This document shows positions 23,059 to 35,382 of a stretch of 64,000 nt of DNA, piece by piece (within the stretch, counting starts at the first letter, position 1; the number at the start of each line of letters is the position of its first letter). Source of the stretch: Coriolopsis trogii (Eukaryota > Basidiomycota > Agaricomycetes > Polyporales > Polyporaceae); the NCBI GenBank assembly GCA_020543525.1, contig JAHYIO010000003.1, positions 3,038,001 through 3,102,000 of the forward strand, read 5' to 3'. The position numbers were made by a program, and so were the translations under genes. Below the pieces are notes generated by a model. The model ran no database searches and was not told the DNA's origin. It saw only the letters and a program-made list of their open reading frames with translations.

Positions 23059-26000
23059 TATAGAGGCACTAGCATGAACATTAGTCAGTCTGACGGACGG
23101 TCGTGTATACTGTTCTTACCGTATCGTCATGTAGTGCTCTTAAATTGTCCAAAGGTGCTTTCTGTTTATGGCCACGTTGTTCATTACCAATTGTTACTTC
23201 AACTGCGCCAGCGCTAAGTGTTGCTGGGACGTTGATACTATAGGTAAGAACGATCAGGTTGCGCTTGCTCATATGTCTAGATGTACGTCGGTGCTCAAAT
23301 TGTTAGTCTACTTACCATGTCGTGCTGTGCGACTCGGAACCTGGCGGCGGCTGCCCTCGATACTGACAGGCGAATGACAGTGTGAAGATGGAGAAGTTCG
23401 TGGCGGATTCAAGCTGCGTACGATAGAACCTCTCCACAGGTTCCCGCCGGCAGGGCGTCCCTAGTGAGTCGTACAGTCGCCGCCACTGAATTACAAACTC
23501 TGACCGCACTCCTGTAGATCCCGCAGCGAAGTGTTTCTTGGTGGCCGCCCACCGTTGCGCAGCCTAGGTTTTCTCTTGAGTCATGTCCATCTCCCCCATT
23601 GCGGAAGTGTGGGGCAGTTTCCGAGAGAGGGTTTGAATTTAAACCTTATATATTTAGATGTCGGGTAGTCAACGTCCGCTGAGCAGATTGATGTTGCATC
23701 ATAGTTCAACCTTATGGATCTAAGTGGATGAGGCTGGGTCCATGAATCTGAAGACGTGAACCCGCTCTTCGCTTTTCCGCCATCTCGATAGCTCGCATCT
23801 ATCTGTCGCTGATACCGTCAGCAGTCAGTAAAGGTTCATCAGGCTGTTAGGTAGATAGTATCTCCCCGTATACATGTGTCGGCACGATCTCATTTAAGAG
23901 ACAGAACTTACGATGTTTTGGCATTGCTTTCGATGACAGCTTCCATTCAGGCTTCAACTGGCTATTATGTGGGTACGGGTCACGTTCATGTTCTTCCTCG
24001 GAAACATCAGGCCGAGCACTGTAGTCAGCCACTAGCATGAGAGCAGATTTGAATGATCGCCTGTTGCCTGCGTCAATTGCATGCTTCTTCGGGCTGCACT
24101 CAGACGCTGACAGAGTGTCGTAGGAGTCGCCCAGCCCTCTCGGAGGGTGCATGGGATTTGAGAACGAATCGAACGCACCCGGTCGCATTCGTACGGCAGG
24201 CAGAATACCCGTTGGAAGTGGAGATCTGGTTGGTATGTAGTCGCGGACAGGTCAGACAGAACGTGGAGTGGCATCTACCGAAGCATTACCGTATCCCCCG
24301 ACTTTGATCGGAGGTTAGCTCTGCCGGGGAGGGAAGAGCGACATAACGGGGACTCAAGTCGCATGCTGGGTTGGAGACTTGCACATAAGAGAGATGGAAC
24401 TGGGAGAAAGGGACGAATCGACAGGACGGTCGGAATATTGTCCTTACCGTGACGAGTGGCCCATGTGGTTATGATTCTGCCAGATCGCCGAACTTCCTAA
24501 TAAGCTACTTGGGCGTCTATTGGGCGTGATGAAGATGTGAAGAGTGGGATAGAAGGATTGCGTGCGCTGTGAGGGTTTGTACATTGTCTCCGATGCTGCT
24601 TACGAGGCTGCGTTTCACCGGCAGAAAACGAGCGGACCGCCTGACAGGATGAACAGGGCGACCTCGGCCCCCACATGGCATACGTTCCCTCTTTCAAATT
24701 CGTCTCGGCGCACGCGCACATGTCATGCCTTGTATTATGGCAACCCGGACGAGATCACTTACCGAGACGTAAGATAGGCCTCCATTGTACGAGGATGTGT
24801 TCAATTGGCCTCGAGTCGATAACGCTATCTATAACGCTGGCGAAGCTGACGTCTTGAGCGGATGCGAATAAGAACATTGACTTGTACGAGATTTCTACTC
24901 ACGGTAAAGGAAGACAGTCGATCGACGGCTCCAACAATCCCCGATTGCGAGCTTTGCACAGCGCTCATCCGGGCAAAGGATGGCGCAGCCATTGAGTCGA
25001 TGGCTAAATAAAACCGTCGAATTCATTCTTAGTCTGGAGGCGTTCTGTACGGAACGACGCAAGGAGCGTTCTTCCGTGAAGTAGACATCCAAACACTGAT
25101 AGTGAGTTGCAGCTGACTGAGCTTTTACGTTGAGCAGAGACGCTAATGGTCGAAGCACAGGAAGACCTCGGGGGATTGACCGGGGGTGCAAATCCGCAGA
25201 CTGCGGGACTGAACTACGACACCTGCCGAATCCGGCGATGTCCGCTTCCGACGTTGTCGCAGTGCTTGTCCGCACACCCTGCAGTGAGGTACGCATTATG
25301 ACTCGGCGTGTGACTGTTACTGTACCGGCATTCTAGTCAACGACAAGCTCCTCTTATTGACCCAACAGATCTCAACGAAACAAAAGCTCGAAGCTGAACT
25401 TCCGGGCGATAGAGAGAGGCGCTCAGAGCTCACGAGATTATCACTGTGGGGAGAAAGCGTATATCAGGCGCGCTCGCTTGCGCGAGTCGGCGGACTGCGG
25501 CCAATATACACCTGCCCTCAACAGGAGGATGCAAAGGACGTCGGGTGTGGAGAGAGCAAGGACGCATGTCGGGGTTCCGAGCCTCCACGTTTCACCGTTG
25601 TCGTGAAGATCCAAGAGGCCGAGTGTTTGGAGAGCACGGAGCACGCTGCAGAAGGATGTGGGCGCGGATCCGCTCGCGCCCTGCACCGGATCTTGACAAA
25701 TCGCTCTGGATTTTGATGCGTACGACTATGGACCCGAAAGAGAACAAGGACAGGCGGTGCAAGCGGTGCAGGAGAGGGAAATTGACGACGGGACGACATT
25801 GCCGGGCGTAGCAGGGCCAGGGCGTGGAGAAGCTGGGATGTTCGCTCTTCCGGAGGGCTGGCAACAGGAAGACGGTGCAGACGCCGACGAGGCGCGATTG
25901 TATCTGGGATGATGATCTGTGAGAGGTCTGCCCCTGCACTCGATGAGCGCGTTACGGCACGCCATAGCGCCTGTGCTTCTCCTAGATTAACGCTCGGTCT

Positions 26001-26065
26001 TACTTGAACACACTCAGCGCACCTCTGACCCCCCCCGATCCCCCCTCTAGCTCTCTGACGACAAC
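23059..26065. other. 3-kb gene-poor region
   Basis: No gene supported. Minus-strand frames at 23847-24188 and 25518-26252 are open, but they show low-complexity or unrecognised sequence and no splice-consistent partners. The right end is the promoter of the Zn-cluster gene. Confidence 0.45.
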
Positions 26066-28379
26066 ATGAAGGCTCCCAGTGCTCTCCAGCGCGGCATGGC
26101 CTGCCTATGCTGCCGCAAACGCAAAATGGTCTGTCTGTCGCCCACATACCCTCACCGCCACCTCGGCTGACAGTGTCCCCGTCCATGTCTGTTCGCACCT
26201 GTCCAGAAATGTGACGGCGCTCGCCCCGTCTGTACGCAATGTTCCAAGGCAAACCGCGGCGAGGAGTGCCAGTACTACGAGAAGAAGCGGACGAGCCGGA
26301 CCCAACTCCTCCAGGCCAAGATCACCAAGCTCGAAGCGAGGCTGCGCGAACTCGAAGCGGAGCAGTCCTCGCCAGAGTCCTCGTCCAGCTCGGGTTCACT
26401 CTCGCCTGAGATCGCCGGTACTTCTCTGACTTTTCAACGTATGTTCTATGCCGCCACTCCTTGCCCTTAATACCGCATTGACACGATCCACGCACGGGCC
26501 GCGTGTTTGCAGAGCATGCTGACATCAGCCTCGGTCTCGATGGCAGCTCCGTCTACAGCACTCCCGAGCTCCTCGACTCTGATTTTCTGGCCGGGTTCCA
26601 GCTCGACAACGAGGCTCTGTTCTCCAACTTCCAACAAGGGTCGAGTCATGGCAGCGTGGTGGGGTGGACGGCCGACGATGATTTGGATTTTCCATCAAAT
26701 GTAGACCCATTCCTGCCATCCACTTCCGGCTCGAGTTCGAGTAGTCTACACAGCAATGGTTCTGCCACCAACTGGTGGGAAAATGACGTGTTTTGCGAGA
26801 ACAAGCAGGCCTTGTACGCTCGGCTTTCATTACGGTCTCACAAGGAGTGCACGCTGACTCGATGCCGAATAGGCTTGACATTTTTTTCGCACATCGACAC
26901 CAATGCGGCTTTGACGTCCACATCGGCCGCTTCAAAGCTGCCCTCCTCCTGCCATCTCCGCAAAAACCACATCATTCTCTGGTGGACGCCATTTACCTCC
27001 TTGCCTGCTATTTCTCACGGTCACCGTCCCTCACCGAGCTTGAGCCACACTTTCTCAAGCGTTCTCTGCGCGGAATCTCCGACGCCCTCCAGCATTCCGA
27101 CCGCATCGTCCATGTTCTTCAGGCCTCTTGTCTCCTCGCTGTCTACTTCTTCTGGCATGGCCGTACGCTCGAGGGATACTACCACTCATCGATTGCCGCT
27201 CGACTTGCAGTTGGCCTCGGACTCCACCAGATAGACGCAAGAGAATGGGCCCATTTACAGACCGGACGCGCTGGCTATCAAGCACCCGCCCCGCTCAAGG
27301 CCTCTGTTCCCCTCGGCCCGCCGGTGGACGAAGTCGAGTATGCGGAGAGGGTCGCCGCCTTTTGGCAGATATTTGCGGTCGATCGTGCGTGGGCAGTCGC
27401 CACTGGCCTTCCCTCAGCGCTTCCGGATGACGATCACCCACGCTCGCGGATAACAACGAACTGGCCGATCGCGATTCCCAATGACCCCGAGGTGTGTACT
27501 CAACCAGTCCTCGTCTCTTCCGGGTCCTTAGATCTGCTGCGATTCCAGCCTACGGTCGGCGACAGCCTCCTCCAACCATTCTCCGATAGTCATCTATCGC
27601 ATTCGTCTCCTTCCATCGCCTTCCGTGTCAAGGCCATCGCCCTCTTCGAGCGGACTGCCCGCTTCTCGGCCGGTGAGTACTGCTATCCTGATTCTGTCTG
27701 CTGTCGAAATTGTCGAGCTGAGATGGTCCATGCAGCACCCTCCCGCGAGGACAGCCTCCAGTCGCTCGAGATGTCGCTAACGCAATTTCTGGGCAACCTC
27801 AACAACCTTGGCAACCAACACTACATGCTTCCGTACATGCTCTCCGACGCGGACGTTGTAGCCATGAAGACGCTCATTTACGCTGCCATGATTCACCTTC
27901 ACCGCGACACGCTCGAGGTGCAGGCCAACTCGTATCAGAAGTGCGGCTGGGCGGCGAACTCTATAAGCGCACTCATCCGACAGCTAGCGGACAACGACTT
28001 CGATCAGCTCTGCCCTATCATCAGCGTGAGTGTCTGCTGCTGTAACGTCGTTCATGAGCCACCGCGTGTGTCCGCCCGAGTGCTAACGTGTTTCATCGTT
28101 CTAGTCGTGTTGGCGCTCTGCTGCTGACGTGTATATGCGAATACTGGCTATGCCTGCTGGCCAGTCGCTACCAGCCAACCACGATCTTGTCGAGCAGCAA
28201 CTCGACACAATCGTGGCTGCCATGCAGCGGCTGAGCTGTCTGTTTCCCATAGCTGGTATGTTGCTTTGCATCTTTCTCTCGTCCTCTACCTGACGCGTTT
28301 CATAGCCATCCATGCTTCGAGGATACAGGAAGACCGAACAACCCCTCGTCAACCTTCCTATACCCCAAGTGTGATGTGA
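26066..28379 (+). CDS. Zn(II)2Cys6 fungal transcription factor
   Basis: The start at 26066 gives MKAPSALQRGMACLCCRKRKM. An intron after this Met joins to KCDGARPVCTQC. Together they form the binuclear zinc cluster with spacing CX2CX6CX6CX2CX8C, followed by a basic linker and a dimerising coiled coil (LLQAKITKLEARLRELEAE). The long C-terminal part contains the fungal-specific transcription factor middle homology region (LVDAIYLLACYFSR, ARLAVGLGLHQID, ERVAAFWQIFAVDRAWAVATGLPSALPD). The last exon ends at the TGA at 28377-28379. These are DNA-binding regulators of metabolism or secondary metabolism. The target genes cannot be told. It is not adjacent to a pathway cluster. The number and exact edges of internal exons are less certain than the domain call. 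Confidence 0.9.
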
Positions 28380-31300
28380 TACGTCCCTCTTGTTTGTCTC
28401 CTCTGGTTTTCAATCAGCGACAGCCCCATGCTGTCGATGTCCTGGACTTGTATGATACCCTTCGTTTACATAATTATCCACGCCTCTGGGCGATCTGTAT
28501 ATGTAGTTATCGTCGTTCGTCGTTATATCTCATCGCATCCTTATAGGTTTCATGTGCTCACAACCTCTCCCGTTCATCACAATCCTGTCTTCCTTTCTCT
28601 TGGTTCCTTCGTGTCGTAGTGTTAGGCATCTCTAAGGAGCGCGTACGAGGTCATATACGTGACCTGTCCGGTACCATTAAATAACTTTGTTCATATCTGC
28701 TTCGCTGTTTTCGTTCGCCGAAACCTTACTGTATCCACTAGCATCACATAGAATACCATACACTGTAACCACACCCAATTGCCACGGTCATTCTCTATCT
28801 CGCCTGCCGGGGCTGAACCACTTTTAGGTCCGGGTGACCCGGGGCCTGCCGCAGCAACAACTACGTATTTTGTGTGTGTTCGTTCCGACCGGATTTCGGT
28901 GTCCCGGTGGGGACATCCAGGTCCCACAGGCTTAGCCACGAGCCGAAGCGTGGTATTCACATTCCGCGGCCGCAGCAGCCCATCACCCACAACCCGCAGC
29001 CGGGGTAGTCGGACGAAGGCCTAGTAAAACGTCGATTGTACCTATGTTCTGTTACGTAGTGACTACGCGACGACGGTCGCAGCTGCCCGCCTCTATCGTG
29101 GTATTTGACGAGTTCAATGTCGAGAGCGCACGTGGGTGCTTTGGCTATGCCGGCGGCACAGGGTCTCATGTCTAGTATCGGAGGCGGAGGCACCTTGTAC
29201 CCCGCGTCGCGCCGGTCTCAGATTTGATCGTCAGACCGAGCGAGATATGCAGCGGTCGTTGGATCGAGGTTAGCGTACTACGTAGTGACAGCAGGGTCGT
29301 CGAGCCTGTTTTATGGTTCCATTCTCCAAACAGTGCGCACTTTCGATGTGCGCAGGAGGACTCAGGAGTGCAATGTTATGACGCTGCGTCGAGCTTGGGG
29401 ATGAAGAATCCGACGCGGGCGGACACGGGTGCGGCGAGTTGCCACCTCCTAACGGTAAGCCCAGTACCCGAATGGCCGGCGAACGTACAAGTGCGGGGGT
29501 CCGATCATGGATGGGCATTGTAATGCTGAGGTACCGCTCTCGTGGGCCCTGGCCAAAACACCAAGTCGGTGCAATTGTGTTGTCATATCTTGAAGCGCGG
29601 ACGAGTCTGGACGAGTGAGGAGTGGCATGTGGCATTACGAACAATGAGTTCAGGGGAGGAATACATATGTCGCTCTAGCCAAAATGAGACCCGCCTTGCC
29701 CACTGCGGTGGGACTGGCACTGGGTGGCCCCTGTTCGGGTCGGATGACCATGTTTTTCGAAATACTTACTCGGACGCAGCGCCTTCGGTGAGCGTTGCGT
29801 TCGGTACGCCCGCCAGTGCATCTTCTCGACCCTTCACGATCTACTTGATAGCGTTGCAAGGGTGGCATTGCACGGTACAACTATTCTTCCCCGTCGAAAA
29901 GGGGTAAGCCGTAACGGTTTGGTGTTCTGTGCCAAAGGGGGATTCTCAGTACCACGGAACTCATCAATAACAATTCATACGGTGAGGCGCCGACCTTCCG
30001 TCCGCGCTAACTTGCCGTTGATGCGCAGAGCGAGAGGAGAGATGACGGCTCGAGCGATTGGGAGAACGCGCGACAGTGACGTGAAACCTGGAGATCGGCG
30101 CTCCAGATGCGAGGCGACTTTCAAAGTTTACCGCCTGGGAAGCCTATAAGTGATGCTAGAGCAACGCCTTTACGTTCCTGCCAGACGCCGCAGACGAGCA
30201 GGCTAGTCCATATGCCAAGTGGGTGTGTTATCCGGACTGATTTGGAATAAGTGCATAATTTCTACGGACTGCTGGAGCCCAATGGGAGCAAAAATGGAGA
30301 TACTGTAGCACTGTCCGTGACTGTGGGCCAATCGTTTATCGATTAGTACTCACACTGGGGGAGTGGTCACCGTGAGTCGCTCGCTGCTGCGAGGCGGGCG
30401 CGCTGTGCTTGTAAGAGAAGCATATCAGGATATGGCTGGGAATCGACAAGGCTGGGTTGCCACAGGTGCTAGTTGTGATTGCTTGAGATACAGGGTTGTC
30501 TGTTAAAGTCGTGTAATGTGCTCGTGTGCCGGTGGGGATGGCAACGCGCTCGCCGGAGAGTTTGCATCTCCAAGCGAGATCGGAGAGCGCGAGGGATGCA
30601 CATTGCAGTGACACAGTATCCACCGATTGATATTGTCTGATCAGAAGAAGTCAATCCGTATAAAGCAGGCTGAGGAAACCTGCGAATGTGACTTCAAGCC
30701 CATCGATGGTCCGCGTAGCATGGCCAGTTCGTGCCGAGGATTGGTGATGCCTGTGGTGAATGTGACTGTACTGAGACCCTGCACGTAGGTTCATGAAGTC
30801 CGTCCGTATAAGTGCAGGTCAGTTCTTGAAAGAGAACATGAAACGCACCCTGCGAACTGGGCGCTGGGTGAACAAATGCCGTCGGCAGAGATCACAACTC
30901 AGATAAGATTCCCTTGGGCTCAAGCGGCTTCGTGCGGGGGCTTCGACGGTTTCGCGCGCAGGTATAGAGGTAAGTATGCACTTCAGGTAACCATGCGTTC
31001 AACTGCTGCCTGTATGATGACAGTCCCGAATGTGGAAAGACAGCATGGCTCCTGCTACAACTTCGGAGTCGAACGTATGGGCAGAGCCCAGGATATCCTG
31101 GAGTCCAGGGGAGCAGCCGTACATTCGGAGTACGCACCTCGTCAGCGACCTGTGAGCGGTGCAAGCTGGTACTGAGATGAGTCCTGAGTTACTCAAAGTT
31201 AAGGCAACACGGTTGAACTTGACTCGAAGCGGGTCCCGGAGTCGGTGGTTGGTAGAATCAGTACCAGATTTGGCTGAAGTTACTACGGCGCGTTGCCGAG

Positions 31301-31431
31301 CGCTTGTGTTTTGTTTGGTTGCCAAACAATGACACCCAGAGCCGCCCGTCTGAGTCGTCGCCCGCGACGTCCAGCGCAGTGCGAGCCTCACCCTTTCTTC
31401 ATTCTACGACGTCCTCCTCTCCTTACACGAC
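28380..31431. other. 3-kb gene-poor region
   Basis: No gene supported on either strand. Open frames here are short and have no recognisable motif or splice partners. The right 150 bases lead into the V-ATPase gene. Confidence 0.45.
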
Positions 31432-34400
31432 ATGGGGGACGAATACCCTACTTTATTCCGTGTGTGACTTCTGTGTTCCACTCGTGTTACTTCCCTGACC
31501 AACAGTCCACAGGCTCCGAGCAGATGAGCTTGGTACAGCTCATTGTGCCCACTGAAGTTGCCCACGATACTATTGCTGAGCTGGGGGAGTTGGGGAACGT
31601 GCAGTTCAAAGACGTGCGTCTGCCTCAGTGTTCCTTCTATGCATGCCATAACAATCTCTGGGTATACTTGCTCACATAGCTGAACCCTGATGTCAACCCT
31701 TTCCAACGCTCCTTCGTTGGGGAGATTCGTCGCATTGACGAAATGGCGCGCCGCGTGCGGTTCTTTGCAAGCCAGATCGAGAAGGAGAAGGATCCCATTC
31801 CTATCCGGCCGTTGTACGACTCGGCTCCTCTGGTCACTGTCGGGCCGCGTGCTGCCCAGACGATTGACGAGTTGGACGTGAAGCTCGCGGAGCACGAGGC
31901 ACGCTTGACGCAGATGAACGAGAGCTACCAGCTCCTCAGCGAGCGGCTCAGGGAGCTAGTTGAAGCTCGTCACGTTCTCCGAGAGACCGCCGTATTCTTC
32001 GACAGAGTGAGTTCCGGCCAATACCTCGGCTTCCTTGCCTTTGCTCATGTGCTACAGGCTGCTGTGCGCGAGACGGAAACTCGGCACTCCTTGGATGACA
32101 GTTCAGCGCCCCTTTTGCAACACGATGACCGCGAGCAGCAGTATTCTGCCGCCGGTGACGTTCAACTTGACCTCGAGTGAGTTGGAAGCCGCTACTGCGC
32201 GCGCTTCAAACAGGAGCTGAATGCATGTACAGGTTCGTTGCTGGTACAATCGATCGGACACGTCTGTCGACGTTCGAGCGCGTCCTCTGGCGCGTGCTCC
32301 GCGGCAACCTCTACATGAACTACATCGACATTCAGGAGCCCTTCGTCGACCCGGCGACTGGTGCCGAGACGCGCAAGAACGTCTTCATTATCTTCGCGCA
32401 CGGCGATATATTGCTCGCCAAGATTCGCAAGGTCGCCGAGTCCATGGGCGCGACGATATACCCTATCGATGTGAACGCCGACAAGCGGGCGGACTCTATG
32501 CGTGAAGTTACAGGCCGTCTCGAGGACTTGCAAATCGTGCTATACAATACTGGCGCCAATCGCAGGACCGAGCTTATGAACATTGGCGACAACCTGGCCA
32601 GCTGGCAAGACGTGGTGGCCAAAGAGAAGTTGATCTACGAGACGCTGAACCTGCTCAACTACGACGTCCGCCGGAAGACCCTCATTGCCGAGGGTTGGTG
32701 CCCTACTCGTGACATCGCCCAAATCCAGCTGGCTCTGCGTCATGCTACGGTACGTGTGTTCTTTTGGTGACGGTGTGGTCCCCGTGAACGTGCCAGACCA
32801 TCTGCTATTCGAAGCAGAAGATATGAACGGCGTCCGTGTCGTGACTGCGTATTCCTTGTCATAGCCTCCGTCGCACCATTATCGGCAGTCGAGGTGGTCT
32901 TCAGAGCTTCATTCGTGCATGTGTTGTGTATATTCGGCGTTGGTTTCTCTCGGTGTCAGTTTGAGCTATTGTCATGTGCTCGCCCACCCTTGCTGGATAG
33001 CTTCTTCTGATATCACCTGGCAAAAACTGACAACGTCCTCAGGAGGAATCTGGTACGAACGTGCCTCCCATCCTTCACGAGCTGCGTACGAATCGCACCC
33101 CGCCGACCTTCATCCGTACGAACAAGTTCACAGAAGGCTTCCAGACGATCATGGACGCATACGGTATCGCGACTTACCAAGAAGTCAACCCTGGTCTCTT
33201 CGCGGTTATCACTTTCCCGTTCTTGTTCGCCGTCATGTTCGGGGATATTGGTCACGGCTTCATCGTCTTCATCGCGGCGGCGCTCATGATCATGTTCGAA
33301 AGGAAGTTGGCGAAGAGCGACCTGGGCGAGGTACGTGTTCGACCTCAAGGCGATAGCGATCGATATTAACCCTCTTCACCAGATCATCGGCACCTTCTTC
33401 TTGTGTGTAGAGTTTAGGTGTGCATCGTATACGGAGACTGACTTTCTGACAGCGGTCGTTACATTATCCTGTTCATGGGTATCTTCTCGATCTACACCGG
33501 CTTCCTCTACAACGACATTTTCTCCAAGTCGCTCCACTTATTCCATTCTGGTTGGTCGTGGCCTGAACGGGACGGGGATGATCCCATTACGGCTGTTTCT
33601 AACGGGCATACCTATCCCTTCGGACTCGACCCTGCTTGGCATGGTGCAGACAACCAGTTGCTGTTCACGAACTCGTACAAGATGAAGATGTCCATTGTGC
33701 TCGGTGTCATTCATGTTCGTTCTTACTATCGTCTTCTCTGCGATGCCGCTTACTGATGGCGTATCGTGATGTTAGATGACGTTCGCGGTCTGTCTTCAGG
33801 TCCCCAACCACATTCGTTTCAAGCGTTACTCCGACATCTGGACCAATTTCATTCCGCAAATGATCTTCTTGCAGTCCATCTTCGGCTATCTTGTCGTTTG
33901 CATCCTGTACAAGTGGACTGTGGACTGGACCAAGTCCTCCACTCAACCGCCGTCTCTCCTGAACATGCTCATTGGAATGGTGCTCACCCCTGGTGTAGTT
34001 GACGCGGACACGCAGCTTTATCCTGGACAGAGCACCGTGCAGGTCATCCTCCTGTTGATGGCCGGGGTGTGTGTGCCATGGCTGCTCATCACGAAGCCTT
34101 ACCTGCAATACAAAGAGATGCAGAAGATCCAGGGTCAAGGCTATATCGGGCTCGGCGCGGATGAAGCGCCTCGGGGTGCGGAAGACACGATTCTAGAAGG
34201 CGAAGAAGAAGGCAATGGCCGAGCCATCGTGGAGGCCAACGACGAGGAGCATGTAGGTGTCCGTACGTCTTATCGTCTAGGAAGTGCCCTCATCTGTCCA
34301 TCGCAGGAACAACACGACTTCAGCGAGGTTGTCGTGCATCAGATCATCCATACGATTGAGTTCTGCTTGGGATGCGTCTCACACACTGCCTCGTACCTTC

Positions 34401-34817
34401 GTCTCTGGGCGCTCTCGTTGGCGCACGCGCAACTGTCGGAAGTGTTGTGGGACATGACCCTCGCTGGCGTGCTCGAGATGACGGGTCTGATTGGTCTTGT
34501 TGCCAAGTTGCTCGTGGGAGCGATGTGGCTTGTCATGACGATTGGTATTTTGTGTATCATGGAGGTGAGTGCTTGTTCTTAGCGGAGGTCATGGGTCGTG
34601 GACGGGTGCCGTATCTGATCAACACGGTTTAGGGTCTTTCTGCATTCCTGCACGCGCTTCGCCTGCACTGGGTCGAGGCGAACAGCAAGCACTACGAAGC
34701 GGGCGGTTATGTAAGTGGTGTTTCATCTCCGTGCCTGCGGGGGGACGTGTTGCTGATGCGATTGCCCCACAGCAATTCACTCCGCTGAGCTTCGCGCGGC
34801 TGAACGAGAAGCAGTAA
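31432..34817 (+). CDS. VPH1: V-type H+-ATPase subunit a (Vo sector)
   Basis: The first exon (from 31432) encodes [10 protein letters not shown] and is spliced to [19 protein letters not shown], the conserved start of V-ATPase a subunits. The cytosolic N-terminal half follows ([17 protein letters not shown], a coiled coil, [17 protein letters not shown]). The C-terminal half has multiple membrane helices, including [33 protein letters not shown] and [30 protein letters not shown]. It ends with [21 protein letters not shown], which contains the essential Arg in LRLHWVE. Subunit a provides the proton half-channels next to the c-ring and anchors the stator, acidifying the vacuole or endosomes. 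Most introns are 50-70 nt; the one at about 32751-33041 is nearly 300 nt. The gene is complete. Confidence 0.97.
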
Positions 34818-35107
34818 AGGGGAGGGCTGCGTGGAGAAGCATCGGGCGAGGCTCGGACTGTAGATAGCCTGAGGTCGTGAATGCACTAGTTCCGACGCCG
34901 GCATCGGCGCATGTGCTTCGGGTGTGCCATCTGCGAGGCGGGGAGACTGGACTGTCACTGGACAGCTTCGAGGTTCGCCGGGACATGCGGGGGGGCGTTA
35001 CCCCGCACTAGCCACTGCAAGCGATGAGTAAGCGCCGGTCTTGACATGCCACCGGCGTCCACGTGAGATCGCTCTTTTTTTCGGACTCCGCTAAATCGCA
35101 GTCTTCC
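34818..35107. other. intergenic, terminator and promoter region
   Basis: It holds the 3' end of the V-ATPase gene and the upstream region of eEF3, with no coding frame. Confidence 0.4.
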
Positions 35108-35115
35108 TATATAAG
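35108..35115 (+). promoter_or_regulatory. TATA box of the eEF3 gene
   Basis: TATATAAG is followed by CT-rich sequence and a probable 5' UTR intron at 35185-35240 (GTATGT to CTCAG) before the ATG at 35383. Leader introns and a CT-rich start region are common in highly expressed fungal translation genes. Confidence 0.5.
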
Positions 35116-35382
35116 CCTGATGAGCGTCGCGCTAAACCCTATCCCCACTCCTTCTTTCCTCTTCCTTTCTTTGTCTCATAGACGGTATGTCCCTCCATCC
35201 TCTCGTTCGCCTTGTCCGCACTGCTGATCTCCTGTCTCAGGCTCCTGGCCATAGAAATAGAGTGACTCTCTCCGTCCTTGACGACCTTTTCTTGCGTTTC
35301 GCCGCTCTACTAGACTCTGATCACGGTATCATCTCTTAAGGTGAATACACCGCCCCCCTCTGTCATCCCCACACAAGTAACG

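Noticed and set aside
25518..26252. 244-codon minus-strand frame
   Set aside because: It overlaps the promoter and first exon of the Zn2Cys6 gene and has no motif.
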